Below are positions 17,512-26,508 of a stretch of 64,000 nucleotides of DNA, in pieces; within the stretch, counting starts at the first letter, position 1; every line of letters begins with the position of its first letter. The notes under the pieces are model-generated. The model worked only from the letters and a program-made list of their open reading frames with translations. It had not been told where the DNA came from and ran no database searches. The position numbers were made by a program, and so were the translations under genes. The stretch is from Alishewanella tabrizica (GTDB taxonomy: Bacteria > Pseudomonadota > Gammaproteobacteria > Enterobacterales > Alteromonadaceae): the NCBI RefSeq assembly GCF_014652375.1, contig NZ_BMYR01000001.1:1-64000 (forward strand). Reading direction: 5' to 3'.

Positions 17512-18573
17512 TTAGCGCGCAACATGCTGATAGCTGCCATCTAAAATAGCTTGCCACCATGCGGTATTGTTTAAATACCACTGCACGGTTTTGCGCAGGC
17601 CCGTTTCAAACGTTTCTTGTGGCACCCAACCTAGTTCACGTTCAATTTTGCTGGCATCAATGGCATAGCGCACATCATGGCCCGGGCGGTCAGTTACATA
17701 GGTAATTAAATCGCTGTATTGCTTTATACCTGCGGGTTTGGTTGGCGCCAGCTCTTCAAGCAAAGCACACAAGGTGTGCACCACTTCAATATTTTGCTTT
17801 TCGTTATGGCCGCCAATATTGTACGTTTCGCCGATAGCACCAGTGGTAGCTACACATACCAAGGCACGGGCATGATCTTCTACAAATAACCAATCGCGGA
17901 TTTGTTTACCATCACCATATACCGGTAAGGCTTTACCGGCTAAGGCATTTAAAATCATTAACGGGATCAGCTTTTCTGGGAAATGAAACGGGCCGTAGTT
18001 ATTAGAACAGTTCGTTACTACGGTCGGTAAACCAAAAGTACGTAACCAAGCACGTACTAAATGATCAGAGCCCGCTTTACTGGCAGAGTATGGGCTACTA
18101 GGCGCATAAGGTGTGGTTTCAGTAAACAAATCATCGGTGCCATGTAAATCACCATACACTTCGTCAGTTGAAATATGATGAAACCGAAACGCCGCTTTTT
18201 TTTCGGCAGCTAATGCGCTCCAGTAAGCCCGCGCCGCTTCAAGTAGCGTGTACGTACCGACGATGTTGGTTTGAATAAATTCGCCTGGGCCATTAATAGA
18301 GCGATCAACATGGCTTTCTGCGGCCAAATGCATAACAACATCGGGCTGATATTTAGCAAACAAGGCCGCCATGGCAGCGGCATCACAAATATCCGCTTGC
18401 TCAAAATGATAACGTTCAGCGTTAGCAACACTAGTTACCGAGCTAAGATTACCTGCATAGGTAAGCTTATCAACATTAACCACGGTATGCGGCGTATCGC
18501 TAATTAAATGCCGTACCACGGCTGAGCCGATAAATCCGGCACCACCGGTGACTAAAAAGGTTTTTGCTGACAC
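17512..18573 (-). CDS. rmlB: dTDP-glucose 4,6-dehydratase
   Basis: RmlB converts dTDP-glucose to dTDP-4-keto-6-deoxyglucose with bound NAD. The extended SDR motif [15 protein letters not shown] is at the N-terminus. [24 protein letters not shown] and the catalytic [15 protein letters not shown] are present, as is [20 protein letters not shown]. Its 353 aa match the family. It starts with GTG at 18573, with GAGGA 7 bases upstream. It is the first gene of the rml block and follows the coiled-coil pair. Confidence 0.97.
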   Translation of the reverse strand: MSAKTFLVTGGAGFIGSAVVRHLISDTPHTVVNVDKLTYAGNLSSVTSVANAERYHFEQADICDAAAMAALFAKYQPDVVMHLAAESHVDRSINGPGEFIQTNIVGTYTLLEAARAYWSALAAEKKAAFRFHHISTDEVYGDLHGTDDLFTETTPYAPSSPYSASKAGSDHLVRAWLRTFGLPTVVTNCSNNYGPFHFPEKLIPLMILNALAGKALPVYGDGKQIRDWLFVEDHARALVCVATTGAIGETYNIGGHNEKQNIEVVHTLCALLEELAPTKPAGIKQYSDLITYVTDRPGHDVRYAIDASKIERELGWVPQETFETGLRKTVQWYLNNTAWWQAILDGSYQHVAR

Positions 18574-18596
18574 GGGGTCGTCCTCACATTAATTTA

Positions 18597-19685
18597 TTAA
18601 GGTTTTAACAGTAGTTCTTTTATTATGTCTATTTGCACTTCAGCTTTTTGTATCTCATGCTCTAAAGCCTGTTGCCGTTTGCTTAGATCCGTATTTACTT
18701 GTAAAAGCTCGCAATTGGTTTTTTCTAATTCGGTGATTCTAACTAATTGACTAGAAAAATCCTTTTTAACTTGCGCCAATTCTTCTTTCAAATTTTCTTG
18801 CTGAGTTTTCGCAGCATCAAGCTGTTTCAAGAGTTCTACTTTTTGCTGCTCAGCCTGTTGCTTCATCAAAGCAACTTGTTGATTTGCTAACTCAAGTTGT
18901 TTAGTTAATTCTTCGTTTTGCTGCTCAGTCTGTTGCTTCATCAAAGCGACTAATTGATTTGCTAGCTCAAGTTGTTTAGTTAATTCTATTTTTTGCTGCT
19001 CAGCCTGTTGCTTATTTATATCTAACTCTTTCGTAACACTTTCAAGTTGCTCAGAAAGCATGGCGTTGCTTAGCGTTAACGTTGAAATTTCTTGAGCTAT
19101 AAAGTTTTTCGTAAATGTTAAATAAGGTAGGTCTGGATCCGTGTTATCTTCTGCAGTGATCTGATAAAACTGCGCTTTAAGTGCTTCTTCGGTTTTATCT
19201 CTTGACTGCATATCTTTGTATAGGACATGCTCGCTGCTTAAAATTATGATTGTCACGAAATGCTTTAGTAAATCTAATTTTTGTAATTCAAGAATAAAAT
19301 CTGAAGCTAAGTCAGGAACATCAATGATTAGAGTGTTCGCTGAGTTGTCAAGATTAAGGCTCAGTACTATCTCGCCGATGGCCTTCGTTGTAACTATATC
19401 TTCTTGATTGACTTTTAGACCAGGAAAAATTGTCTTTAAACCTGTAGCAGGTTTAATTGCTGAAAATTCTGCTAAGTTATAAGTTGTAAAATTGGCTTTT
19501 CCTGTTTCAACCGCAATAATGGTGTGTTCAATTTGAATATTAGATGCACCATACCGCTTGGCTAAAGCGCTGATAGCAGATTCTCTCGCGTCCACCAATA
19601 AAATATGTTGGTAATCATCAAAATCAACTTGAGGCTGTTCAACATTACCCGCACCTAGCCAAATTAAATTCCTATTTGTTGTCAT
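18597..19685 (-). CDS. Methyltransferase-like head plus long coiled coil (362 aa)
   Basis: The first about 165 residues look like an FkbM-type Rossmann domain: LIWLGAGNVEQP resembles SAM motif I, ILLVDARESAISALAKRYG an acidic-ended second strand, and IEHTIIAVETGKANFTTYN the following FkbM-like strand. From about residue 195 the protein is an uninterrupted coiled coil. It contains three 25-residue tandem repeats, about residues 223-282, rich in Gln, Leu and Glu (EQQ-ELTKQLELANQ core). No membrane segment is present. The ATG at 19685 has GAGGA 6 bases upstream and sits 2 bp from the preceding gene, so the two are coupled. The family is not named with certainty; a chain-length or scaffold role in the capsule operon is an inference. 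Confidence 0.6.
   Translation of the reverse strand: MTTNRNLIWLGAGNVEQPQVDFDDYQHILLVDARESAISALAKRYGASNIQIEHTIIAVETGKANFTTYNLAEFSAIKPATGLKTIFPGLKVNQEDIVTTKAIGEIVLSLNLDNSANTLIIDVPDLASDFILELQKLDLLKHFVTIIILSSEHVLYKDMQSRDKTEEALKAQFYQITAEDNTDPDLPYLTFTKNFIAQEISTLTLSNAMLSEQLESVTKELDINKQQAEQQKIELTKQLELANQLVALMKQQTEQQNEELTKQLELANQQVALMKQQAEQQKVELLKQLDAAKTQQENLKEELAQVKKDFSSQLVRITELEKTNCELLQVNTDLSKRQQALEHEIQKAEVQIDIIKELLLKP
18841..19015. repeat. 75-bp tandem repeat, about 2.3 copies, in coding sequence
   Basis: The word TTTTGCTGCTCAG recurs at 18841, 18916 and 18991, an exact 75-bp period, with the intervening sequence also well conserved (TGTTGCTTCATCAAAGC is shared by the first two). The period equals 25 codons, so gain or loss of a unit keeps the frame and changes only the coiled-coil length of the host protein. 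The copies are near-identical in DNA, implying recent duplication or gene conversion. Confidence 0.85.
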
Positions 19686-19687
19686 GC

Positions 19688-21307
19688 TTAGTCCTCTCCT
19701 TGCTCAGTATGGTCCTCTAATAATTTAGGCGACGCAGTGCGCCCTTCACTACGACCAAATTTTACGAAATGCAGTAAAGGATTAATACCTGTTTGAGCAA
19801 CGTCAGGATAGCGTTGTAAATACCAAACTCCATCAAAATCAGGACCAGGTCTGCGTCCTTCTGAGGCACCAAAGCGCAAATAATGTTCAGCGGGGTTAAT
19901 ACTCTCATTATCCACGTCAGGATAAGCTTTTAGATACCATTCAGTGTCAAAAAGCTCGCTGGTAATAATTAATGCAACATCGCGTTGTATCTGTTTTTTG
20001 AACTTGTCTTCTTTATGTATTAAACGGCCAAGCATTCTAACTGGGCCAGTTACTTTCCACGCCTTAGAGTTTTGTATGGATGTAAGATCTTGCTGGAGGT
20101 TGTTGAATTTAAATTCAGCTTCATCAGCTCTAGCTGTCGATTTCCTTAATTGACTTTGTAAACGCTTTAGTTCACGCTTTTGTTGTTTATCACGGCTTAT
20201 TGCATCATGTTTGTTTTTATCTAACAGTAAGTAGTAGGATTCAAGTTTTTCTTGTAAAAACATTAACTCAGAGATGATCTCAGTATTATCTTGCTGGCTT
20301 TCAGAATACTTAATTTGCCATAAACGCAGCTGCTCTTCAGATTGATTTAATTGTAATTCAAACTGCTGATTCGTTTTGACCTCAGATTGCAATAACTCTT
20401 TAAGTTGATTATGTTTTTGTTGCTCAGCATTAAAATGCTGATGCAAGTTGTTGTATTGTTGCTGGCTTTGCTGCAGTTGTTTTTCTAATTGCTGTACTGT
20501 TAGAAACTGTTGTTCAAGTTCTTCCTGAGTTTTCATTAAGTATGATAGTAGGTGCGCGTGTTCAGATTCTAAGAACTTATGTTCGTTCTTATGCTCTTGG
20601 CATGCAGTCACCGTTTGATCTAGCGAGTTTTGTGCGAAATGCAATTGAGTTTGTAAATCTACAATATCAGCATTTAGCGTTATTAGCTTTCGCTCTAAAG
20701 CGCTAGCTTGTAGGTTATTTTGCTTTTGCTCCGATAAAAGAGTCTGATATTGCAGTAAAATAACATCAAGGTTAGCAGGTTGCACTTGATCACTAATAAC
20801 AATACTACTAGCCTTAAGTAACTGACATAACTTACTAAGCTTAGGATCTTGCTGTAATAATTGTGACGCTATTACTGTATAAAGCTGAGTAAGTGGGGCG
20901 AGTAATGGCTTTGTTAGCGGCCAGCCCAGTTCAGCTATGATACTTAAATCATCTAATTGGCAAGATACGAGCTGGCTTAAATTAAGCAATTTTAACTTCC
21001 GTCGCGATTGACGGTGTAACGCAAGTAATGCCTGAACGTGATGTTGCCACTGCTCTGCGGCGTCAGTTAACGGTATCCCCTCAGCTAACAGCTCAGCTAT
21101 TGTTTGCTCAGGTGCAGCATACGCCAACAAGACTTTAGGGTATTGCACAACTAAGTCTGTTAACTGCTCTAGGGTAACCGGAGTATTAACTAATACCGGT
21201 GTTTGAGACTGTGTCAGCTCTGCTAGCGTTGCTACTATGGGTAACACGTTTTGCTCCAAGGCTTGCAACCACATAGGCTCGTTCTTAAGGGTTAACACCA
21301 CGGTCAT
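19688..21307 (-). CDS. Coiled-coil protein with C-terminal YPDV repeats (about 539 aa)
   Basis: The N-terminal 170 residues form an unrecognised alpha/beta domain (VLLAYAAPEQTIAELLAEG, HHVQALLALHRQSRRKLKLLN). Residues about 200-410 are a long Gln/Leu-rich coiled coil. At the C-terminus, about 450-525, are two copies of a short module: YLKAYPDVDNESINPAEHYL and YLQRYPDVAQTGINPLLHFV, each followed by an FG..EGR segment. The same module occurs in the 1246-aa glycosyltransferase. The ATG at 21307 is preferred over a TTG at 21319 because TGGAG lies 7 bases before it. It lies between galU and the methyltransferase-like coiled-coil gene. A structural or tethering role is inferred. Confidence 0.55.
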   Translation of the reverse strand: MTVVLTLKNEPMWLQALEQNVLPIVATLAELTQSQTPVLVNTPVTLEQLTDLVVQYPKVLLAYAAPEQTIAELLAEGIPLTDAAEQWQHHVQALLALHRQSRRKLKLLNLSQLVSCQLDDLSIIAELGWPLTKPLLAPLTQLYTVIASQLLQQDPKLSKLCQLLKASSIVISDQVQPANLDVILLQYQTLLSEQKQNNLQASALERKLITLNADIVDLQTQLHFAQNSLDQTVTACQEHKNEHKFLESEHAHLLSYLMKTQEELEQQFLTVQQLEKQLQQSQQQYNNLHQHFNAEQQKHNQLKELLQSEVKTNQQFELQLNQSEEQLRLWQIKYSESQQDNTEIISELMFLQEKLESYYLLLDKNKHDAISRDKQQKRELKRLQSQLRKSTARADEAEFKFNNLQQDLTSIQNSKAWKVTGPVRMLGRLIHKEDKFKKQIQRDVALIITSELFDTEWYLKAYPDVDNESINPAEHYLRFGASEGRRPGPDFDGVWYLQRYPDVAQTGINPLLHFVKFGRSEGRTASPKLLEDHTEQGED

Positions 21308-21335
21308 GCTTGACTCCAAAAAAAAACTTGACTGC

Positions 21336-22238
21336 TTAGCTGGTATACTGTGTTACCAGCTTTTGTAAGTTGGCTAAAAAGTCTTTGCCTAAATGCTTAT
21401 CGCGAATACCGTATTCGGCAAAGGTGGTGATGTAGCCTAATTTGTTGCCGCAATCGTGGCTGCGGCCTTTAATGTGGTAGGCGTTTACTTGCTGCTCTTT
21501 CATTAAAATAGCAATAGCATCGGTAAGTTGTATTTCGTCGCCAGCACCAAGCGGCGTGTACTCCAACGCTTCCCAAATTTCAGGGGTAAAAACGTAACGG
21601 CCTACTACAGAAAGATTAGAAGGCGCCTCGTCTACTGGCGGTTTTTCAACTATGGCGGTCATTTTTACGCTTTCAGCTTGTTGTAGCTGTTTGCCTTCTA
21701 CGTCGGCTACACCATAGCTGCTTACGTTTTCCATTGGCACCGGCTCAACCATAATTTGGCTTATGCCAGTTTTTTCGAACAAGGTGTTCATATGCGCCAA
21801 GTTGTCGATTTTTAAATTGCTATCAACATGATCAATTAATACATCGGGCAGCACAACCGCAAACGGCACATTGCCAATCAGTGGCCTGGCGCAAAGCACC
21901 GCATGGCCTAAGCCTTTGGCTTCGCCTTGGCGCACATGCATAATAGTTACGTCTTTGGGGCAAATATTTTGTACTTCTTCGAGTAATTGGCGTTTTACCC
22001 GTTTTTCCAGCATAGATTCGAGCTCAAAGCTTTTATCAAAATGGTTTTCTATGCTGTTTTTTGAGGAATGCGTGACTAAGACAATTTCTTTGATGCCGGC
22101 AGCTATACATTCTTGCACAACATACTGAATAAGCGGCCGGTCGACCACAGGTAACATTTCTTTTGGTATCGCTTTAGTAGCAGGTAACATACGTGTGCCG
22201 AGGCCGGCAACCGGAATAACAGCTTTAGTGACTTTCAC
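21336..22238 (-). CDS. galU: UTP-glucose-1-phosphate uridylyltransferase
   Basis: GalU makes UDP-glucose, a precursor of UDP-Gal, UDP-GlcA and many polysaccharides. The N-terminus [24 protein letters not shown] and the following [14 protein letters not shown], together with VVEKP-type and LTDAIA segments, are those of the E. coli enzyme. The GTG at 22238 is chosen because AAGGAT lies 10 bases upstream and the protein then begins VKVTKAVIP, as in relatives. A GTG at 22265 would add nine unconserved residues. The 143-170 bp upstream hold no gene and may carry a promoter of its own. Confidence 0.95.
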   Translation of the reverse strand: MKVTKAVIPVAGLGTRMLPATKAIPKEMLPVVDRPLIQYVVQECIAAGIKEIVLVTHSSKNSIENHFDKSFELESMLEKRVKRQLLEEVQNICPKDVTIMHVRQGEAKGLGHAVLCARPLIGNVPFAVVLPDVLIDHVDSNLKIDNLAHMNTLFEKTGISQIMVEPVPMENVSSYGVADVEGKQLQQAESVKMTAIVEKPPVDEAPSNLSVVGRYVFTPEIWEALEYTPLGAGDEIQLTDAIAILMKEQQVNAYHIKGRSHDCGNKLGYITTFAEYGIRDKHLGKDFLANLQKLVTQYTS

Positions 22239-22408
22239 GATAGTTTTATCCTTAAAATTAATCACGCTTTTTCAGCAATTATGTAAATCTTTAGTGTAGC
22301 TAAAACAAGGTTTCGCTTTAGTTAAGGGGTTACCTGTTCATTTGTTGCAAATGGTAGCATTTAACCTATCTTATTGCAGCCAAAAATACTGTTTAACACC
22401 AAAGTCTG

Positions 22409-23554
22409 TTACTGCAGCGTAGCTAATAACTTAATAATAGTGGTATTAATTTGTTGTACATTAAAGTGTTTTTCTGCCATTTCACGGCTTTTTTGCCCCA
22501 TAGCGTTAATCAGCGCTGGCTGTTGAATAAACTGCAGCATAGCCTGCTCTAAGGCCTCTTGGTTATGAGGCATTACTAAAAAGCCATTTTCACCATCTAT
22601 CACCGTTTGCCGACAGCCTGGCATATCGGTGGTAATAATGGCGCGGCCTACCGCCATGGCTTCTTGAGTGCTGCGGGGTACACCTTCTCTATAATAGGTT
22701 GGCAACACAAATACACTGCTTTGCGTTAAAAAAGGGATAACATTTTGTACCCTGCCAGGATAATAAATAATATCTTGTTGCACATAGAACTGCAGTTCTT
22801 GCCGAGACAACGCATAACTACCGCTATCTGGTTCGCCTAATACTACAAACTCTACGTATGGGTAGCGTTTTTTTAAGGCCTGCGCGGCAGTAAGAAAATA
22901 GCGGATCCCTTTTTCGTTTAATAAACGTCCCACAAAAATAAAGCGGATAGGCTCAGTAACAGGGGGCACCTGCGGATAACGCTGTAAATTAACCCCGATA
23001 CCACCAAGCACATGGCTATTACCTACCGGAATACGATTATGGATAAGTAAATCGGCTTGATCTTCAGGATTTAAAAAAAACACCAAATGCGCCTTGGGTA
23101 AGCTTAACTTATACAAAAGTACTTGAAAGGCACGCACTAACTTGGCTCTACGGCGCATGCCCGAAGCGGGTTCGGTGAAAGCGCGGCCTAGCCCTTCTAT
23201 TTTGGCTACGCGTATCGGCACTTTTGCGAGCCAAGCGGCTAAGGTGCCGTAAATAACCGGTTTAGCAAAATAGCAAAAACTCAGGCTTATGCAGTGCTGT
23301 TTAAACAGCCGATAAAGTTGCCAGGTGGTTTTAAGCTCAGCAAACGGGTTTAAACCAAAACGGCTCAACTGATAGTCAACAGGGATAGCGCCCAACTTAC
23401 GAACCGCGGCTTTGGTTTGCTCGGTGTAATCAGTAGCAAAGGCAAATACGGTATGGCCCGCTGCCACAAAATCGCTTATTAAATCGGCCCTAAAGCCCAA
23501 AATAGTGCTAGCAATACTGCCAACGACGGCAATACTTTGAGGTTTTAGTGGCAT
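22409..23554 (-). CDS. Glycosyltransferase family 4 (381 aa)
   Basis: A GT-B enzyme. The N-domain starts SIAVVGSIASTILGFRADLI. The C-domain shows IRFIFVGRLLNEKGIRYFL and the donor-site PTYYREGVPRSTQEAMAVGRAIITTDMPGCRQTVIDGENGF in pieces, with the E-x7-E pattern typical of GT4. It resembles PglA/EpsD-type transferases that add a HexNAc or hexose to a lipid-linked or Kdo-linked acceptor. It follows kpsC by 3 bp, so it may extend the Kdo linker first (inference). Cytoplasmic or membrane-associated. Confidence 0.85.
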   Translation of the reverse strand: MPLKPQSIAVVGSIASTILGFRADLISDFVAAGHTVFAFATDYTEQTKAAVRKLGAIPVDYQLSRFGLNPFAELKTTWQLYRLFKQHCISLSFCYFAKPVIYGTLAAWLAKVPIRVAKIEGLGRAFTEPASGMRRRAKLVRAFQVLLYKLSLPKAHLVFFLNPEDQADLLIHNRIPVGNSHVLGGIGVNLQRYPQVPPVTEPIRFIFVGRLLNEKGIRYFLTAAQALKKRYPYVEFVVLGEPDSGSYALSRQELQFYVQQDIIYYPGRVQNVIPFLTQSSVFVLPTYYREGVPRSTQEAMAVGRAIITTDMPGCRQTVIDGENGFLVMPHNQEALEQAMLQFIQQPALINAMGQKSREMAEKHFNVQQINTTIIKLLATLQ

Positions 23555-23557
23555 AGT

Positions 23558-25336
23558 TTATTGCTTACCGCGAACTAAATTAATGCACTTACGCAACATC
23601 CTGTGCCATAAGGTGGTTTGTTGTTTTGGGTTTGCCCGCCATTGTGCTAGCGCCTTGGCAGTGGCAAGGGCATTACTGTAATACCCGCTATGTTTACTTA
23701 AATACAGCGGGTAACTGATTAACGTACCCGCAACTAACTCGTCTAGCGTAAGCCGACGTTGCCGCCTGGGGCAGAGCTCGGTATCCTGGGTTAAGCCCCA
23801 TCCGGCGTAAAAAGGTAAGCCGTAACAAAACACCTTAGTACCCCGTAACAGCGCTTCAAACCCCGCTAATGAGGTAAGCACGTGAACTTCGTCAACTTGC
23901 TCAAGCATAGTTGAAATATCCACATTTTCCGCTATTTCATCACAAATATTATGAGCTTTTTGCTCATTTTCACCTTGGGCCCGCCCACCGGCTAGGACAT
24001 CGGGGTGCGGTTTGTAAATAAGGTAAGCATTTGGATTATTTAATCTTACGTGTTGTAACAATTCGATATTCTTTTTTAAACCTGGCGCACCAAAGGCAAG
24101 AGACGCATCGCGTTCAACTTGCCCTACAACCAAAAGTACCCTTTTACCGGTAACAGGCCGTTGCCATTGTGCTACACCCGTATTGTATTTTGAAATATGG
24201 TGCTGCAGTAAACACTGCCGTAATGCCTGTGCCTGTTCTAACTGATTTAAGCTGAACCGCTGCTGACTTAATAGCACTTCAAGATCACTTGGGCAGGTAG
24301 CATCAAAGTAAAGCCCGCGGCTGTCTACCACCCACGACAAGGGTTTAGTAAATAAAATACCTAAGCCTACTGAACGTAAAAAGCCATCCTCTAGCCGATA
24401 CAGTGTTACATTTTTGGACAGAGCCGATACGGCTTTGCGCCCCCAAATGACTGCAGTACTGCCAGCAGGAACTTGCCGTGGCTGTTTGACAAAGTGAACG
24501 TGGCTACCTTGAAAAAAAGCCGCTACCACCGGGCGCCAAAAAATACTAAAGCCGATGGCGTATATGTGCTCAGCAAAGCGCCAGCGTTGTACATTTTGTT
24601 CATGTAGCCACTGTAACGCCTGTTCTAGCGACACTTCCTGCTGCGTTTCGGGGCAATAACTAGCGGTAAGCTCAAATAAAATGCCATAAATAAGCTGATT
24701 TAAGCTAAGAGTTGCTAGCGCTGGCAGAAGATCTTGCGTTAACCCTAATCTAGCGTAAAACGGTTGGCCTAAAACGATAACCGGCTTTTGCCACAGCAAG
24801 GCTTCAAATCCGAGAGGACTATTTAAAACCATTACACTATGTGCTGCAGCGATTAAACTGGCATGATGCGAAGGCTGCGTTAGCCATTGCACGTTAAGCT
24901 CATGCGGTATCACCACTTTACTTGTAAAATTTGGCTTACAGGTGGCATCAGGTTCATCTGAAATTATCAAAATATCTACTATATGCTGTTGCTGACAGTA
25001 TTTTATGGCCTGTTCTAGCATAAAATCTGTTATCGATTTTTTAGCCTCTTCAATAACGACAAGCAGATAATTGTGGGTGTTTAGTTTAGCTGGCCTAGCG
25101 TTGTTATGCCGCGATATTTGCCATTGTGACCATTGTGATAAAAATTGGGTTACGCGCTTTTGTTCATTTTCAGCTAAAGGTCTATTGAACTCTTCAAAAA
25201 AACGCAAACGTTCGGCATCATTAGTACTCAGTGGCATTTCTTGCCAAAAGAAAGCGAGTGCTTGCGTTTTACCTGCCAAAGGTGGGCACCAAAAAACAAC
25301 TTGGTTGGAAGATAAGTTTTTTAGTTTATTGTGCAT
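23558..25336 (-). CDS. kpsC: KpsC-like capsule beta-Kdo transferase with unusual N-half (592 aa)
   Basis: KpsC builds the poly-beta-Kdo linker on phosphatidylglycerol in ABC-exported capsules. The C-terminal half (about 290-592) is canonical: LEDGFLRSVGLG at about residue 312, LSWVVDSRGLYFDATCPSDLE, LVVGQVERDASLAFG, YKPHPDVLAGG and GFEALLRGTKVFCYGLPFYAGWGL (split motif ending near 515). The N-terminal half keeps only the second motif, GFEALLWQKPVIVLGQPFYA near 175, and lacks a recognisable EDGFLRS. The protein is shorter than the usual roughly 670 aa. It starts at ATG 25336 with AAGGA upstream. It sits between kpsE and a GT4. No kpsS, kpsF or kpsU is in the window. Confidence 0.8.
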   Translation of the reverse strand: MHNKLKNLSSNQVVFWCPPLAGKTQALAFFWQEMPLSTNDAERLRFFEEFNRPLAENEQKRVTQFLSQWSQWQISRHNNARPAKLNTHNYLLVVIEEAKKSITDFMLEQAIKYCQQQHIVDILIISDEPDATCKPNFTSKVVIPHELNVQWLTQPSHHASLIAAAHSVMVLNSPLGFEALLWQKPVIVLGQPFYARLGLTQDLLPALATLSLNQLIYGILFELTASYCPETQQEVSLEQALQWLHEQNVQRWRFAEHIYAIGFSIFWRPVVAAFFQGSHVHFVKQPRQVPAGSTAVIWGRKAVSALSKNVTLYRLEDGFLRSVGLGILFTKPLSWVVDSRGLYFDATCPSDLEVLLSQQRFSLNQLEQAQALRQCLLQHHISKYNTGVAQWQRPVTGKRVLLVVGQVERDASLAFGAPGLKKNIELLQHVRLNNPNAYLIYKPHPDVLAGGRAQGENEQKAHNICDEIAENVDISTMLEQVDEVHVLTSLAGFEALLRGTKVFCYGLPFYAGWGLTQDTELCPRRQRRLTLDELVAGTLISYPLYLSKHSGYYSNALATAKALAQWRANPKQQTTLWHRMLRKCINLVRGKQ

Positions 25337-25404
25337 GCAGCGTCCTTGCTGAATAACTGAATTAAAAATAAATTTAACAAAATACTAGGTTACTTCTATT
25401 TCAT

Positions 25405-26508
25405 TTAGTCTCTATGATCACGAATTATAGCTCGTGCTAAATGAGCTATCGCTGTGATAAATATAGCAAAAAATACGAAAACCGCAATATTGTAGCTACG
25501 GCGTGGCTCGGTAGAAAACTCAGCTTGGGTTGGATATTGCAATACCGAGACCTGCTTAAGTTTACGTGCGGCTTCTACCCGCGTGCTTTCTAATGCCATT
25601 AAGGAGTTGGAATACAGCTCTAGTGCAAACTGCGCACGCAATTCTAAGGTTTGATAATCGGCTGAAACGCGGTTTAATGAATCACCGCTGCTGGCGGCCA
25701 GCTTTTGCTTTTCAATATCAATTTGCTGCCTTAGGGCACTAATTTCGCTATTTAAGCGCACCACTTCTGGCGATGCTGCACTTTGAAAACTACTGGCCGA
25801 TTTTTTACGAGCCTCTAACACTGCTAATTGCCCTTGTAACTGGCCAATGACCACCAAAGTCGTTTGAACAGCACCAGTGGGAGATACTAGCCCTTCTTTA
25901 TTCTGGAAGGCAAGAAGCTCTTCTCTCACGCTATATAATCGAGTTTCGAGTTTTTTTACTTGTTGCTCAATAAAGGCTACTTGTTCTTCGGCTAAGCGCT
26001 GCCCCATTAAGTTCATATGGCGCTCGCCTTCGTCTAACAGCGTTTGCGCAATGGCTTTCGCCATTTCAGGTGTATAGGCTTGTACCCGAATACGTAAAAC
26101 GGCAGCGTAGTCGTCAAACACAATATCAATGCGCTTCTGCATATAGCTATAAAGCTTTTCAAGCGCAACATCTTCTTGGCTTAAACGGCTTAAAAAATCA
26201 ATATCGCCACTGGCATAGTGCGCGCGAATATTGAGATTTTGCTGCAGCTTTTGCAGCATATCCACCGATTCTAAATGATCTTTTAATAACAGGAGATCGC
26301 CCGAGCCTTGCGTGCCCGACAACAATGACGAGATATTAAAGCCAGTAGGATTAATTTCGGGGCTTTGCAATACAATATGCGTTTCAGACACATAGCGATT
26401 GGTGGCAATAAGGCTCCAGTAAATCACCGCGAAAAAAATGGCAATAAGGCAAAGCGCCCAATGAGGCTGTTTTTTTAAACGGCTGCGGGTGCGCGCTAGG
26501 GTGTTCAT
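25405..26508 (-). CDS. kpsE: Capsule export inner-membrane/periplasmic adaptor, KpsE-like
   Basis: A PCP-3 type protein linking the ABC transporter to the outer-membrane channel. There is an N-terminal membrane helix (WALCLIAIFFAVIYWSLIA), a periplasmic region with long coiled coil (about 150-310, for example FIEQQVKKLETRLYSVREEL), and a C-terminal helix (IAVFVFFAIFITAIAHLA). The ETHIVLQSPE segment after the first helix is typical for KpsE/BexC/CtrB. The 367-aa length fits. The ATG overlaps the kpsT stop by 4 bp (ATGA). Confidence 0.9.
   Translation of the reverse strand: MNTLARTRSRLKKQPHWALCLIAIFFAVIYWSLIATNRYVSETHIVLQSPEINPTGFNISSLLSGTQGSGDLLLLKDHLESVDMLQKLQQNLNIRAHYASGDIDFLSRLSQEDVALEKLYSYMQKRIDIVFDDYAAVLRIRVQAYTPEMAKAIAQTLLDEGERHMNLMGQRLAEEQVAFIEQQVKKLETRLYSVREELLAFQNKEGLVSPTGAVQTTLVVIGQLQGQLAVLEARKKSASSFQSAASPEVVRLNSEISALRQQIDIEKQKLAASSGDSLNRVSADYQTLELRAQFALELYSNSLMALESTRVEAARKLKQVSVLQYPTQAEFSTEPRRSYNIAVFVFFAIFITAIAHLARAIIRDHRD

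Noticed and set aside
17223-17549. 108-residue plus-strand frame
   Set aside because: Shadow of rmlD on the opposite strand.
17501-17581. Upstream extension of rmlD
   Set aside because: The 27 additional residues overlap rmlB and are not like any RmlD N-terminus; the internal ATG has a ribosome site.
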